DNA of 64,000 bases from Arachis hypogaea (lineage: Eukaryota > Streptophyta > Magnoliopsida > Fabales > Fabaceae). Positions 31,000 to 42,632 of the stretch are shown here, one piece after another. Where the stretch lies: assembly GCF_003086295.3 (NCBI RefSeq), contig NC_092038.1, positions 97,309,837-97,373,836 of the forward strand. Reading direction: 5' to 3'. The notes under the pieces are model-generated. The model was given only the letters and a program-made list of their open reading frames with translations, did no database searches and was not told the origin of the DNA. The position numbers and the translations under genes are program-made. Numbering within the stretch: the first letter of the stretch is position 1; each line of letters begins with the position of its first letter.

Positions 31000-33111
31000 T
31001 GATGCCAGGGCATTTTGGCCAGTTTCACTGACCTTTTCTTTACTGTTTTTAGGTAGTTTCATTGCATTTTCTTAGGAAATAAGCTAGTTTTGGGTAGAAA
31101 ATCATTTACATCCTGATTCAAGCATGCATTGTGCATTTTACATGATTTCATGAGGATTTTGCATGATTTTAATGACAAAATTGATATTGCATCCCCCATG
31201 ACTTGGATTAGAACTTTGATGCACTTTATTGCTTTATTTCAAGACAAAGGAAGCAAAGAATGGGAGTAACTTGCAAGGCTAAGGAGAAAAGTGATTGCCA
31301 ATAACACTCTCAAAAGCCATCAATGCCACGTTAAGGAGTCACGTTAACTAAGTTAACATGAACTCTAAGGTGGAGAAGAGAAGTTGAGCCAACGTTAGTG
31401 ACACTTAACATTGTCACTAACGTTGGCAGTTGCTCACAAATGGCCACGTGGGAGCTAACGTAAGAGATGAAGAGTTGTCGACAACGTTAGTGACACTCAA
31501 CATTGTCACTAACGTTGAAGCAACCACACAACCCCCAAGAGCCAGGTTAACTTCCCCGTTAACTTGGTTAACATGGAAGCTAACGATGAGGAATGAAGGA
31601 TGGGCCAACGTTAGTGACACTCAACATTGTCACTAACGTTGGGATGGCTAAGAGTGGCCACGTTAGAAGCCACGTTAACCTAGTTAACGTGGACTCTAAC
31701 GTGTGACCTATGGGCACATTGGAACGTTAGTGACAATGTTGAGTGTCACTAACGTTCTCGAAGGTTGGCAAAAGCCACGTTAGAAGCCACGTTAACTTAG
31801 TTAACGTGGGCTTTAACGTGAAGCAAGAAGAGGCACACTGGAACGTTAGTGACAATGTTGAGTGTCACTAACGTTCTCGAAGGTTGGCAAAAGCCACGTT
31901 AGAAGCCATGTTAACCTAGTTAACATGGGCTTTAACGTGAGGCTAAGGGGTGCATTGGAACATTAGTGACAATGTTAAGTGTCACTAACGTTCTCAAACT
32001 TATACTTTCACTAAATGTTAAACACCCCTAACGTCTTGAGCTAAAGTCTCTACCCACTTCACACTTTCTCTCTGCAAGTAAAGCCAAGCCCAAATGAAGA
32101 AAGAAACTGCTTCAACCTCAAGACCCAAAGGCCCAAGACTTGAAGAGCCAACTAGAAGCTGAGAAGAATAGTATATATAGGAGTAGCTTTGAATTGTTTA
32201 AGGGACGGACTGAGAGCTAGGAAATAGAACTACTCTTTGTATTTTACTTTCTCTGCACTTCTAGCTTTATCATGTATTCTCCATCTTTGATTTTGATTTC
32301 TAGAGCTATGAACAACTAAACCCCTTTCATTGGGTTAGGGAGCTCTGTTGTAATTTGATGGATCAATACTAGTTTTCATTATTCTTCTTCTATCTTTCCT
32401 CTTGATTTTACTTGAAAGCTTTCGATCTTCATCCAATTGGATAGTTATCTTGGAAAAGAAGCTATTCAAATTTGGATCTCTTCGGAACCTTGAAAGAGGA
32501 ATGAAGAGATCAGCTAGAAATGCTTTCTCATGCTGGACCAAATTGGGTGTGGATGGGTATGTGGCTATAACCCTCTCAACACTTGATTTGGGAAATGCAT
32601 GTGGTATAATCAGTGACCATACTTCATCTCTTCTCATGAGAAATTGACCAAGGAATTGGCTATTGATCAAGATTTGAGAGATTGAACCACAAGAAATTGT
32701 TGTTCAATCACTTAAGATTGCCAAGGAGATCAATGAGTGCATTGATTGAGGAAGAGATGAGAATGAAAGTGATCCAGAGAATGCAACATCTCCTGTGCCC
32801 AATGAACTCCCTATTTCTAATTTTACCCATTCTCTTTAATTTCTACAATTTACTTTTATGAGCAATTCCCCCATTCCCAATTACAATTTTGCAATTTACT
32901 TTCACTCATTTACTTTCCCGCCGTTTTATTTTCTGCAAGTATCAACTCTATTCATGGATTCGCTCAACTAGAACATTCCTCTAATTAAAGTTGCTTGATC
33001 AATCAATCCCTGTGGGATTCGACCTCACTCTATTGTGAGTTTTTACTTGATGACAAATTCGGTACACTTGCCGAATGGAGATTTGTTGAGAGACAAGTTT
33101 TCCCCCGATCA
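31000..33111 (+). repeat. Element A 3' LTR (2112 bp)
   Basis: Same termini as 22449. The palindrome array spans about 31320-32000, with TATATATA at 32172-32179. Outside the array the two LTRs look about 98% identical by eye; inside it they differ by gains and losses of whole palindrome units. Confidence 0.93.
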
Positions 33112-33344
33112 ATATTAAAGCAAAGTAATTGACAAACAGAAATAAAGTGGCTATAACAAAGCAAAAGACCCAAGAGACCACCTGAAGTCGACCCCAAAAG
33201 GCCTGCAAAGCTACCTTGATTTTTCAAACTAAAGTTGCTAAAAAAGCAACTAGAAAGTATCCAGAAGTTAAAACCATATAACTACAAAATAAAAAGAGTT
33301 TAAAGCCCACAAACCGGGCCATACACAAATACACCAAGAAATAA
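33112..33344 (+). other. B1 3' UTR segment, no gene seen
   Basis: Host-element sequence resuming after element A with the ATATT duplication; similar to 44440-44632 of B2 (GCCACCAGAAG and AAAGTTGCTAAA-like blocks). No ORF is supported on the plus strand. Confidence 0.75.
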
Positions 33345-34464
33345 TCATAGAGGATCCAAATACTTCCCAGTTGTAGCATCCCGGGGTGAAGGAGGACAAG
33401 TCTGAAGAGGAACCGCATCAACTGTCGCATCATCCCGGTTCAGAATCTGGACATCTGGATCAGACTTAAGCTGAACGACCTCAGCTGCCTCAGCTGCCTG
33501 AACTGAAGAGGGTGGCGCAATGGAGGCTTTGGTAATAGGAACAGGAGGAAGGTGGACTTCATCATCATCAGGTTCATCCAAGACTATCTTACCATCTTTT
33601 ACGATATTGTCCAAGCTGAAAAGAGTAAGGTCAAGATCCGGTGCAAGAACTCGAACTTGATCCCTTAGATTCTCATAAGCAGCATTTACACTACCCACAA
33701 GATGACCCTGGAGCTCGGCATAATCAGCTCGGGCAGACTCCAACTCTTCCCTTAGACCCATCATCTCCCTATAAGTTGAAACATAGCTATCCTTATGCTT
33801 CAAAGCCATATCTTCAGACAACTTGGTAGAAGCCGCCAAAGCAATAGCCTGAGTCTTCTCCCCCTTCAATTCTTTCGCCAACTTGGCCACTTTCACTTCG
33901 AGCTCCTCCTTCAAGCCATTAATCTGATCAAATTCCGACTTGGCCTCCTCCATAAAGGCCTTTATAGCATGGATGGGAAGATCTTGAGCGGTTCGGTATA
34001 AAGCTGCTCCAGGCTTGGTCAGAACAAAGAGATAAGAGAGTTTGAGAAGGTGTGACATCTAACTCTTGGCAAAGTAATTGAAAGATCTTGATAAAACCCC
34101 AGGAGTTTGGATGGAGTTGGGATGGAGGTACATTACAAGACCACAACAAGTCGGTCTCAAAGGAGGTAAAAGGGAAAGTAATGTTGAGATGGCTGAAAAA
34201 ATAGTCATAGGCATAGAAGAAGGGACATTCTCCCTGGGTCAGAGAAGGAAAGCAAACCTTTTCATCAGAATCAGGTGCTACAAGCTCATAATCTTTCTCC
34301 TGGGCACGACTACTACAAATCCTATGATGTTTTCTCAGCTCTACACAGAACTCAGCATTTACCACGGAGACACACATAAACACGAGGGAGTCCAGCCAGT
34401 TGGACATACCCTCAGGAATCTTGGAAGACGTCTCAACAATATTTTTGCGAGAAGACAAGGCCAA
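33345..34464 (-). pseudogene. B1 antisense ORF (Tat 3' region), internally deleted
   Basis: Minus strand, opposite to the element. ATG at 34464 begins MALSSRKNIVETSSKIPEG. The first part (LHPNSWGFIKIFQLLCQEL, PFTSFETDLLWSCNVPPSQ) resembles the plant 'putative gypsy type transposon' family (Transposase_28-like, from memory). The second part (GAALYRTAQDLPIHAIKAF, then long Glu/Lys heptad-like stretches and an acidic Pro-rich end) resembles the B2 copy at 44633-45364. Between them about 750 bp present in B2 is missing, and the frame shifts. An extra ORF antisense to the element, between integrase and 3' LTR, is a reported feature of some Tat elements. Function unknown. Confidence 0.75.
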
Positions 34465-35540
34465 CTAGTCCTACAGCAAGAAAAAAGAAAATGGATTACT
34501 AACCAAAATAGCTCGGGCCGCATGAAAACATCTCGGACAAACATGACTTCGAGTAACACAAACAGTAAAAGGAAAGCCCCAAGACACACACCAAAGTCTA
34601 GGGGCATCCTTTGGAGGCAGGGACAAAAGTAAGGATCCAGGAAAAGTCTACTAGGCTACGCCCCAACAAATTCTCCGCAAAGAAAGATGATCCCATTCCA
34701 AACAAAGCAACAACACAAGAAAGAAAATCAAAGCAGGACACCAGAAAATCAAATGTCTTCTACAATTTTATCAAAAAATCACTAAAGCAAAAAATCGTCA
34801 AAGGAGAAATCTTTCTTGAAAAAGCAAATAGTAGTACGATCAAGAAAAAGCAGCGACAACATGCAAAAAACCCTAGGAATGTCAGAACTGTCATCCACCC
34901 AAGAGTATACATAAGATTGAGAGAAAACCAGAAAGCACACATCACAGTAATAATCAAGCATGGCAATACAAAAAGGCTCTAGCCTTCTAAACACGAAAAG
35001 GTTCAAACTTTCCAAACAAAAATTCAAGCTTTACCAAAGAAGAAAACAATGTAAGCACAAGGAAAGGAACAAAAAGAAGAACCAACCTGAAAGGAACCGC
35101 TGAAGAAGTGGAAAAGAAAAAATCCAGGATTGCTCTCAATCAAGGCAAGCACAAACCACCAAACGGCGTCGTAAAGAGAAACACGAAAAATGCAAGTCTC
35201 AAGCAAAACAGAAAGGTAGAAAGAAAAGGGGGGAAGTTACAGCAAACAAGAAACAGAAAAGAGAAAACCGTTTTTTTGCGTAAGTTCAAAATAAAAGAGG
35301 GAGGCAAAAGAAACGGAGCATTAAAAATAATTAAGGAGGTTATTAAACCGTCGCACATTCCCAAAGCAAGGAGACGCGCGTTTTCAGAAGAACAAAGGAA
35401 AAAGAAAAATCTTCCGCATTCAGAGGAGCCTTTCAAAAGAAATCGACAATGCTCGAGCTCGACTTCCCCAGAGATGGATCGAGATCCTAAAGCTAAAAGG
35501 ACTCGACCTCAAACGGAAGACCGCACTCAAGCAGGGGCAC
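34465..35540 (+). other. B1 distal 3' UTR upstream of the 3' LTR
   Basis: A-rich on the plus strand. The corresponding minus strand would be the promoter and leader side of the antisense ORF. Plus-strand reading frames such as 35108-35776 have lysine-rich, low-complexity translations and run into the LTR, so I do not call them. It ends with the purine-rich GCAGGGGCAC just before the LTR, the likely polypurine tract. Confidence 0.6.
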
Positions 35541-36077
35541 TTTTCATACCCTGGGTCGAGCTGTCCGACCCGAGATATGTGACGACAAGTCGACCGACCT
35601 CTTCAAGTCAGAACTATTCGACCCCTTTTCCAAGAGCTTGGAAAAATCTCTACAGAGGCCCGAAGAAGGCCCAAACAGAGGAACATGACCCAAATCCAAA
35701 GGAAGCCCAAGCCTGTAGAGATAAGTGTGTTTCCCTTAAAGATAAGATGGCTTCACTCAAAGATAAGATAAGATAAGATAAACTATCTTATCTCCCGAAA
35801 GATCACTCTACAAACATTATAAATACATTGGAGCACCCAAGTATGACTCATACTATGATTCTACATAAAACCTGCTTAATACCCTTGCTAACTTAAGCAT
35901 CAGAGTCCCTTGCAGGTACCACCACCCTCCGGTGACAAAGGATCAATAGCATTACCAGTCCAACAAAGTCGGACACGACAGCTCCGGCCGCCACGCACAA
36001 GCCGGACCTGTCATCTCCGATCAGTACAAAAGATCTCGTCCGAGATCGACCTACAGTTTCAGGTAACCCTCGGAACA
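35541..36077 (+). repeat. B1 3' LTR (537 bp)
   Basis: Starts TTTTCATACC (first G mutated) and ends CCCTCGGAACA. GATAAG repeats facing CTTATC lie at 35760-35793, with a TATA box TATAAATA at 35818-35825. It is followed by CAAAC, where element F sequence resumes. Confidence 0.9.
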
Positions 36078-36146
36078 CAAACCAAAATCAAGTTATTCAC
36101 AATTTTAACATATATACAATAACCAATAACAAGCACACATTGCAAT
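36078..36146 (-). other. F 5' leader remnant
   Basis: Short AT-rich leader following the PBS on the minus strand, cut at 36078 by B1. No gene. Confidence 0.65.
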
Positions 36147-36164
36147 TCCTCGGCAACGGCACCA
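36147..36164 (-). other. Primer-binding site, tRNA-Asp (element F)
   Basis: Minus strand TGGTGCCGTTGCCGAGGA, six bases after the LTR end at 36171; two mismatches to the tRNA-Asp complement. Confidence 0.85.
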
Positions 36165-36170
36165 AAGACT

Positions 36171-36382
36171 TGAAAGAGCACAACAGTCCGTTAGGAATTT
36201 CTTCTTGGTAAAAGAGAAATAACCTCGTTACAAGTATAGTTCCAAACCGACAAGTAATGCTTAATCAAAGTTTAATTTTGTTTGTCACGAATGCAAACCA
36301 ATAAAAATACCGAGAGTATTAGATCTTGGGTCATCTCTCAAAGAAATTGCAGTGAGGTGTGCACATTATTGGTTATGGTATC
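36171..36382 (-). repeat. F LTR, U5-side segment
   Basis: Minus-strand LTR end with GAGAGATGACCCAAGATC and a CA terminus before the PBS. B2 inserted at its inner edge with duplication GTATC (36378-36382). Confidence 0.8.
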
Positions 36383-36925
36383 TGTTCATATGTCGGGTCA
36401 AGCTGTCCGACCCGGGATGTTTGGCAATAAAGCGACCGACCTTTTCGGGTCAGACTACCCGACCTCTTCTCAAAGAGCTCGGTCAAATCACCAGGAAGAG
36501 CCTAGTAAGGGCCCAATAGAGGAACACGACCCAAATCCTAAGGCAGTCCAAGCCTATAGAAATAAGGGCGGTTTCCTTGAAGATAAGATGACCCCACTCA
36601 AAGATAAGATAAAGATAAGATAAGATAACTAACTTATCTAATCTAAAAGGGTCACTCCACACCATTATAAATACGCCGGAGCACCCAGGTATAACTCATA
36701 CTCTGATTCTATTAAAAACCTACTTAATACCCTTGCCAACTTAAGCATTAGAGTCCCTTGCAGGTACCCCCACCCTTCGGTGACGAAGAATCAGCACCAC
36801 CACCAGGTCCAACAAGTTGGACACAGAGACTCCAGCTACCATCAACAGGTCAGACATAACAGCTCCGACTAATACAGAATATCTCGTCCGAGATCGATCT
36901 ACAGTTTCAGGTAACCCCCGGAACA
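36383..36925 (+). repeat. B2 5' LTR (543 bp)
   Basis: TGTTCATATGTCGGGTC ... CCCCCGGAACA. GATAAG repeats facing TTATC lie at 36601-36642, TATA box TATAAATA at 36666-36673. Confidence 0.93.
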
Positions 36926-36926
36926 T

Positions 36927-36944
36927 TGGCGCCGTTGCCGGGGA
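36927..36944 (+). other. Primer-binding site, tRNA-Asp (B2)
   Basis: TGGCGCCGTTGCCGGGGA, perfect match, one base after the LTR. Confidence 0.95.
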
Positions 36945-36965
36945 CCTGAAAGTCATCCCATCATC

Positions 36966-38046
36966 ATGGCGGACGACCATGACAATGACCACACTTCAGA
37001 TCTAGAAGATAGAACACCGCACAAAAACGCGGACACCATACCAAAAGATACTTCCCAACTTAACAACAAGAAGAACTCTCCAGATGTGGGAGCCATGGAT
37101 GCACTTCAAGACCGTTTAAAACAACTTAAAGAAGAAGCCCTACGTTAACGAGAGGCCTAGAAAGACCTACAGAGGGAAATAAGGTGATGCCAGGAATTGG
37201 AGGACAAACTCTTAAAACTTGAAGCTGATATCAAGACCAAGGCCAACCGATCCTCCCCTGAGGATAGCTACCGCAAGGAACAGGATCCGTTCACCAAGGA
37301 GATCATGAAAATCAAAATCCCAAAAGACTTTAAACTCTCGGATATGACCTTATACGATGGCACAACAGATCCCGGCCACTATCTCAGCAATTTCAAAAGT
37401 AGAATGTACCTCACCGATGCCTCAGATGTAGTTCGCTGCAATGCCTTTCCGACTACTTTGTCGAAGACAGCAATTAGATGGTTCGACAATCTACCGCCTA
37501 GGTCCATCTCGAGTTTCAACAATTTGGCCAAGAAATTTTTTGCCAGATTCTCTATCCAAAAAGACAAAGCTAAACACGCTCCAAGTCTATTAGGAATCAG
37601 GCAAGGAGAACGGAAAACCCTTCGCAACTACATGGAAAGATTCAACAAGACATGCCTGGACAGACAGAACCTACCAACAGAGGCCGCCATTATGGGCCTC
37701 ATTAATGGCTTGCAAGAAGGACCTTTTAGTCAATCTATATCAAAAAAATACCCCATATCTCTAAATGAGGTGCAGGAACGAGCGGAGAAGTACATCAATA
37801 TAGAGGAAAATTCCTGACTAGGAGAGACCTCGAAAGCCGGATTTGCCTCCCGGAATAAGGACAAAGATTCCAAAAAGAAGGAAGATCGACATGGTGTCTC
37901 TTGTGGATGTTTACAGAGAGGTTTGCAACACTGAAAAAATACCCCCAGCTCTGGCCACCCGTGACGATGAGCAAAGAAAAAGAAGAAGAGCAGAAGATGT
38001 TGGACAAAATGCGTGATCACCTCGTACACCAGAAAGACATGTCCAC
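36966..38046 (+). pseudogene. B2 Gag, zinc knuckle deleted
   Basis: ATG at 36966 (MADDHDNDHTSDLEDRTPH). The Gag domain is well preserved: KIPKDFKLSDMTLYDGTTD, TTLSKTAIRWFDNLPPRS, NYMERFNKTCLDRQ. In-frame nonsense codons lie at 37146-37148, 37158-37160 and 37815-37817. Downstream the frame shifts (37891 onward), and relative to Bm and B3 two segments are missing: a short basic stretch after KKEDR, and the segment holding the CCHC-like zinc knuckle (between TEKIPPA and LATRDDEQ). A further nonsense codon lies at 38014-38016. Without the knuckle any product would lack the usual nucleic-acid-binding motif. Confidence 0.87.
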
Positions 38047-38755
38047 ATGATACACGGCAGATTCTCCAGGGGAGGAATATCCAAATCATCTCGCAAAAGA
38101 CATCTCAAAGACGTATATCATGTCGCAGGAAAGGAGGAAGCACCCAACATCCCCGTAATTACTTTCACCAAAGAAGACGTATCCGGCATCACATCAGGAC
38201 ATGATGATCCCATGGTCATCACTATTATACTGGAAAACGCAAATCTCCACCGCACGCTGATAGACCAGGGGAGCTCCACTGATATCTTATTCAAAACTGC
38301 CTTCAACAAACTCGGCTTGGAAGAAAAAGAACTCAAAGCATATCCGGACAGCCTGTTCGGACTAGAAGATACCCCAGTTCAACCGATGGGATATATCTCG
38401 CTACACACGACTTTCAGAAAGGGAAGCCAGTCAAGAACACTCAAGATAGATTACATTGTAGTCGACGTAAGTTTAACCTACAATGCCCTAATAGGTCTGA
38501 CAATGTTGAATCAGCTCAGTGCAATAGTCTCAACTCCACATCTATGCATGAAGTTCCCAACTGTAGGGGGGATAGCTACGATAAAAGTAGATCAGAAGAT
38601 GGCGCGCTACTGTTACATCGAAAGTCTAAACCTCAGAGGCAGAAGAGAAGAATTCCACACAATCGAACTCGGTGGAATTCAGAGGCGTGAAGAACTCCGC
38701 CCACAACCTGAAGGTGAAATAGAGAAAATCCAGATCGGGGATACCTGACATGCGA
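38047..38755 (+). pseudogene. B2 protease
   Basis: Open frame from HMIHGRFSRGGISKSSRK through ITFTKEDVSGITSGHDD to the active-site segment LIDQGSSTDILFKTAFNKL (about 38263), then GLEDTPVQPMGYISL, NALIGLTMLNQLSAIVST and HLCMKFPTVGG. The active site is D-Q-G. The frame is interrupted at 38755 by the solo C-type LTR, and RT-leader codons resume at 40283. This stretch itself has no nonsense codon up to the insertion. Confidence 0.87.
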
Positions 38756-40277
38756 AATTGTGATCAATACTTTTCACAACTCAATTAATCCCCGGTGATG
38801 AACCCAAAAACTTGGTGTTCACTACCATGGCATAAACACAACTTCGCACAACTAACCAGCAAGTGTACTGGGTCGTCCAAGTAATAAACCTTACGCGAGT
38901 AAGGGTCGATCCCACAGAGATTGTTGGTATGGAGCAAGCTATGGTCACCTTGTAAATCTTAGTCAGGCTAACTCAATTGGATATGGGTGATATACAAATA
39001 AAACATAAAGATAAAGATAGAGATACTTATGTAATTCATTGGTGGGAATTTCAGATAAGCGTATGAAGGTGCTTGTCCCTTCCGTCTCTCTGCTTTCCTA
39101 CTGTCTTCATCCAATCCTTCTTACTCCTTTCCATGGCAAGCTTATGCAAGGGTTTCACCGTTGTCAGTGGCTACCTCCCATTCTCTCAGTGGAAATGTTC
39201 AACGCACCCTGTCACGGCACGGCTATCCATCTGTCGGTTCTCGATCAGGCCGGAATAGAATCCAGTGATTCTTTTGCGTCTGTCACTAACGCCCCGCCTT
39301 CAGGAGTTTGAAGCACGTCACAGTCATTCAATCATTGAATCCTACTCAGAATACCACAGACAAGGTTAGACCTTCCGGATCCTCTTGAATGCCGCCATCA
39401 GTTCTAGCCTATACCACGAAGACTCTGATCTCACGGAATGGCTGGCTCGGTTGTCAGGCGAGCACTCGGTTGTCAGGCGATCAACCATGCATCGTGTATC
39501 AGGAATCCAAGAGATATCCACCCAATCTAAGGTAGAACGGAGGTGGTTGTCAGTCACACGTTCATAGGTGAGAATGATGATGAGTGTCACGGATCATCAC
39601 ATTCATCAAGTTGAAGAACAAGTGGTATCTTGGAACAAGAACAAGCGGAATTGAATGGAAGAACAATAGTAATTGCATTAATACTCGAGGTACACCAGAG
39701 CTCCACACCTTAATCTATGGTGTGTAGAAACTCCACCGTTGAAAATACATAAGAACAAGGTCTAGGCATTGAAGCATTTTTGTGTAGAGACTCTTCTTGG
39801 AGTTAAACGCCAGCTTTTATGCTAGTTTGGGCGTTTAACTCCCATCCTTGTGCCAGTTCCGGCGTTTAACGCTGGGAATTCTGAGGGTGACTTTGAACGC
39901 CGGTTTGGGCCATCAAATTTTGGGCAAAGTATGGACTATCATATATTGCTGGAAAGCCCAGGATGTCTACTTTCCAACGCCGTTGAGAGCGCGCCAATTG
40001 GGCTTCTGTAGCTCCAGAAAATCCACTTCGAGTGCAGGGAGGTCAGAATCCAACAGCATCTGCAGTCCTTTTTAGTCTCTGAATCAAATTTTTGCTCAGG
40101 TCCCTCAATTTCAGCCAGAAAATACCTGAAATCACAGGAAAACACACAAACTCATAGTAAAGTCCAGAAAAGTGAATTGTAACTAAAAACTAATAAAAAT
40201 ATACTAAAAACTAACTAGATCATACTAAAAACATACTAAAAACAATGCCAAAAAGCGTACAAATTATCCGCTCATCA
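38756..40277 (-). mobile_element. Solo LTR of family C, minus strand, in B2
   Basis: On the minus strand it starts TGATGAGCGGATAATTTG, as element C does, and ends ...CGCATGTCA. Length 1522 bp. Target duplication ATACC at 38751-38755 and 40278-40282. It contains the CAACGGCGTTGG segment near 39975 and GGCGTTTAA-type palindrome remnants near 39800-39880. It differs enough from the LTRs of C to be a subfamily. Confidence 0.92.
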
Positions 40278-41497
40278 ATACCCCAGACCAAACGACCAAT
40301 ATCGGCACACTCCTAAAAGGAGCCATAAAAGAAGCACTCATACAGTTTCTACGAGATAACGTCGACCTCTTTGCATGGAAGGCCGCAGACATGCCTGGCT
40401 TAGATCCTAAGTTAATGTGCCACAAGCTAGTAGTCTACCCAGGATCTCGGCCGGTGCAACAGAGGCGTAGAAAGCTGGGACCAGAATGCTCTCAAGCTGT
40501 GGAAGAGCAGGTACAAGCACTACTGGAGGCATGTTTCATAAGAGAAGTCAAATACCCACTATGGCTTGCTAACGTCGTTTTGGTGAAAAAATCAAACGGG
40601 AAGTGGCGAATGTGCACTGACTACACCGATCTCAACAAAGCCTGCCCAAAAGATCCTTATCCACTCCCAAGCATCGACGCACTGGTCGACGCCTCCTCCG
40701 GATATAAATACCTCTCCTTTATGGACGCATACTCGTGATAGAACCAAATCCCAATGTACCCACCCGACCAAGAAAAAACCTCATTCTTAACCCCAAAGGC
40801 AAACTACTGCTACATTGTCATGCCCTTCGGTCTTAAAAATGCGGGAGCCACTTATCAAAGGTTAATAAATAAAGTTTTTTCGGACCACCTCGGAAAAATC
40901 ATGAAAGCCTACGTGGATGACATGCTAGTAAAGACACGAAATGAAGTAATGTTATTATCCGATATGACCCAAGTATTCGACACTATAAGACGGCATGGTA
41001 TGCGACTCAATCCTGCAAAATGCACTTTTACAGTAGAAGTTGGTAAATTCTTGGGTTTTATGATCACACAGAGAGGAATCGATGCAAACCCGGATAAATG
41101 CCGGGCCATACTCGACATGAAAAGTCTGACTTGTGTCAAAGAGGTACAACAACTCAACAGGAGGTTGGCAGCCTTGTCTAGATTCCTGGCGGGATCGGCA
41201 ATAAGATCTCTCCCCTTCTACATCACTCTAAGGAAAGGAAAGGAGTTTGAATGGACAGCGGAGTGCGAGCAAGCCTTCCAAGATTTCAAAAGATTCTTGG
41301 GATAGCCACCTATACTAACTCGACCACGGGAAGGAGAGCCACTCATAGGGTACCTCGCGGTCGAAAGTCGGGCGATAGCCTCAGCACTAGTCCGAGAAGA
41401 CGACAGCAGGCAACAGCCCGTATACTTCCTCAACAAAGCATTACAAGGATCCGAATTGAACTATCAGAAAATAGAAAAATTTGCTTACGCTCTTTGG
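40278..41497 (+). pseudogene. B2 reverse transcriptase and start of RNase H
   Basis: The Tat RT leader (FLRDNVDLFAWKAADMPG) is followed by RT motifs KKSNGKWRMCTDYTDLNKAC, VMPFGLKNAGATYQRL and the catalytic YVDD at 40910-40921. The connection and first RNase H follow (FEWTAECEQAFQDFKRFL, ESRAIASALVR, PVYFLNKALQG, YQKIEKFAYALW). Two consecutive nonsense codons lie at 40736-40741 and another at 41303-41305; the frame is otherwise open. It ends at 41497 where a C-type LTR begins. Catalytic residues are intact but the gene is broken. Confidence 0.88.
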
Positions 41498-42632
41498 TGC
41501 ACGAATTTGTAATCCGCACAACTAACCAGCAAGTGCACTGGGTCGTCCAAGTAATACCTTACGTGAGTAAGGGTCGAATCCCACGGAGATTGTTGAATTG
41601 AAGCAAGCTATGTTTATTTTATTAATCTTAGTCAGGATACCAATAGGATTCTTTAGCCTCGTATTTTGATAAAGAAAAGGGCATAAAATAAATAATTATT
41701 ACTTTAATAATGGAGAATATGTTGGAGTTTTGGAGATGCTTTGTCCTCTGAATCTCAACTTTTCCTTGAAATCCTTTTCCTACACGCAAGGTCCCTTCCA
41801 TGGCAAGCTCTATGTAGGGTGTCACCGTTGTCAATGGCTACTTCCCATCCTCTCAGTGAAAACGTTCCTATGCTCTGTCACAGCACAGCTAATCATCTGT
41901 CGGTTCTCAATCAGGTTGGAATAGAATCCATTGATTCTTTTGCGTCTGTCACTAACGCCCAGCCTTCAGGAGTTTGAAGCTCGTCACAGTCATTCAATCC
42001 CAGAATACTACTCGGAATACCACAGACAAGGTTTAGACTTTCCGGATTCTCATGAATGCCGCCATCAATCCGGCTTATACCACGAAGATTCTGATTAAGG
42101 AATCTAAGAGATACTCATTCAATCTGATGTAGAACGGAGGTGGTTGTCAGGCACACGTTCATGGATTGAGGAAGGTGATGAGTGTCACGGATCATCACCT
42201 TCTCCATAATTAAGCGCGAATGAACATCTTAGATAAGAACAAGCGTGTTTGAATGGAAAACAAAAGTAATTGTATTAATTCATTGAGACGCTGCAGAGCT
42301 CCTCACCCCCAACAATGGAGTTTAGAGACTCATGCCGTCAAAGTGCATATAATTCAGATCTGAAAATGTCATCCGGTCCAAGATAAGTCTTTAAAAGTTG
42401 TTTAAATAGTAAACTAGTAACCTAGGTTTACAGAATATGAGTAAACTAAGATAATTGGTGCAGAAATCCACTTCTGGGGCCCACTTGGTGTGTGCTGGGG
42501 CTGGGACTAGAGCTATCCACGAACTGAGGCCTTTCTTGGAGTTGAACTCCAAGTTATAACATGTTTTGGGCGTTCAACTCCGGATCATGACGTGTTTCTG
42601 GCGTTTAACTCCAGACAGCAGCATTACTTGGC
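41498..42632 (-). mobile_element. Truncated C-type LTR replacing B2 integrase
   Basis: Minus-strand LTR whose U5-side end (plus strand TGCACGAATTTG) begins at 41498 after RNase H codons. It is cut at about 42632 (ACTTGGC), so roughly the first 380 bp of the LTR are missing. Directly after it come the last codons of Tat integrase. A deletion therefore removed the LTR's own 5' part together with B2's second RNase H and most of integrase. No target duplication can be checked. Confidence 0.82.

Larger units (their letters stand above)
22449..33111 (+). mobile_element. Element A: complete Athila-like element with fused Gag-protease ORF
   Basis: 10,663 bp with target duplication ATATT at 22444-22448 and 33112-33116. 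Starts TGATGCCAGGGC and ends CCCCGATCA. Contents: 5' LTR, tRNA-Asp PBS, broken gag-protease-integrase-tail ORF, two-hairpin motif, internal TATA box, ORF3 with two nonsense codons, structured 3' region, 3' LTR. RT, RNase H and the integrase core are absent with no break in the alignment to E, so that loss is ancestral to both. Confidence 0.94.
9422..36077 (+). mobile_element. B1: plus-strand Tat-like element, 5' half missing, heavily nested
   Basis: Retained B1 sequence is 9422-12264, 22390-22448 and 33112-36077 (about 5.9 kb). Order: RNase H, integrase, 3' UTR with tandem repeats, antisense ORF, 3' LTR. Elements C and A lie inside its 3' UTR, and Bm sits at its left edge. The 5' LTR, gag, protease and RT are absent, lost in the same rearrangement that fused element 1 to Bm. 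On the right, the sequence CAAAC at 36078 is where element F resumes. Confidence 0.85.

Noticed and set aside
34078..34982. Plus-strand ORFs opposite and beside the B1 antisense ORF.
   Set aside because: Antisense to a conserved minus-strand frame or A-rich low complexity, with no counterpart in B2.
35108..35776. 222-codon plus-strand ORF upstream of and into the B1 3' LTR.
   Set aside because: Lysine-rich low-complexity translation, runs into LTR sequence, and has no counterpart in the matching part of B2. Most likely a by-product of A-rich UTR.
39039..39590. Small ORFs inside the solo C-type LTR of B2.
   Set aside because: Lie wholly within LTR sequence that is non-coding in the other family C copies.
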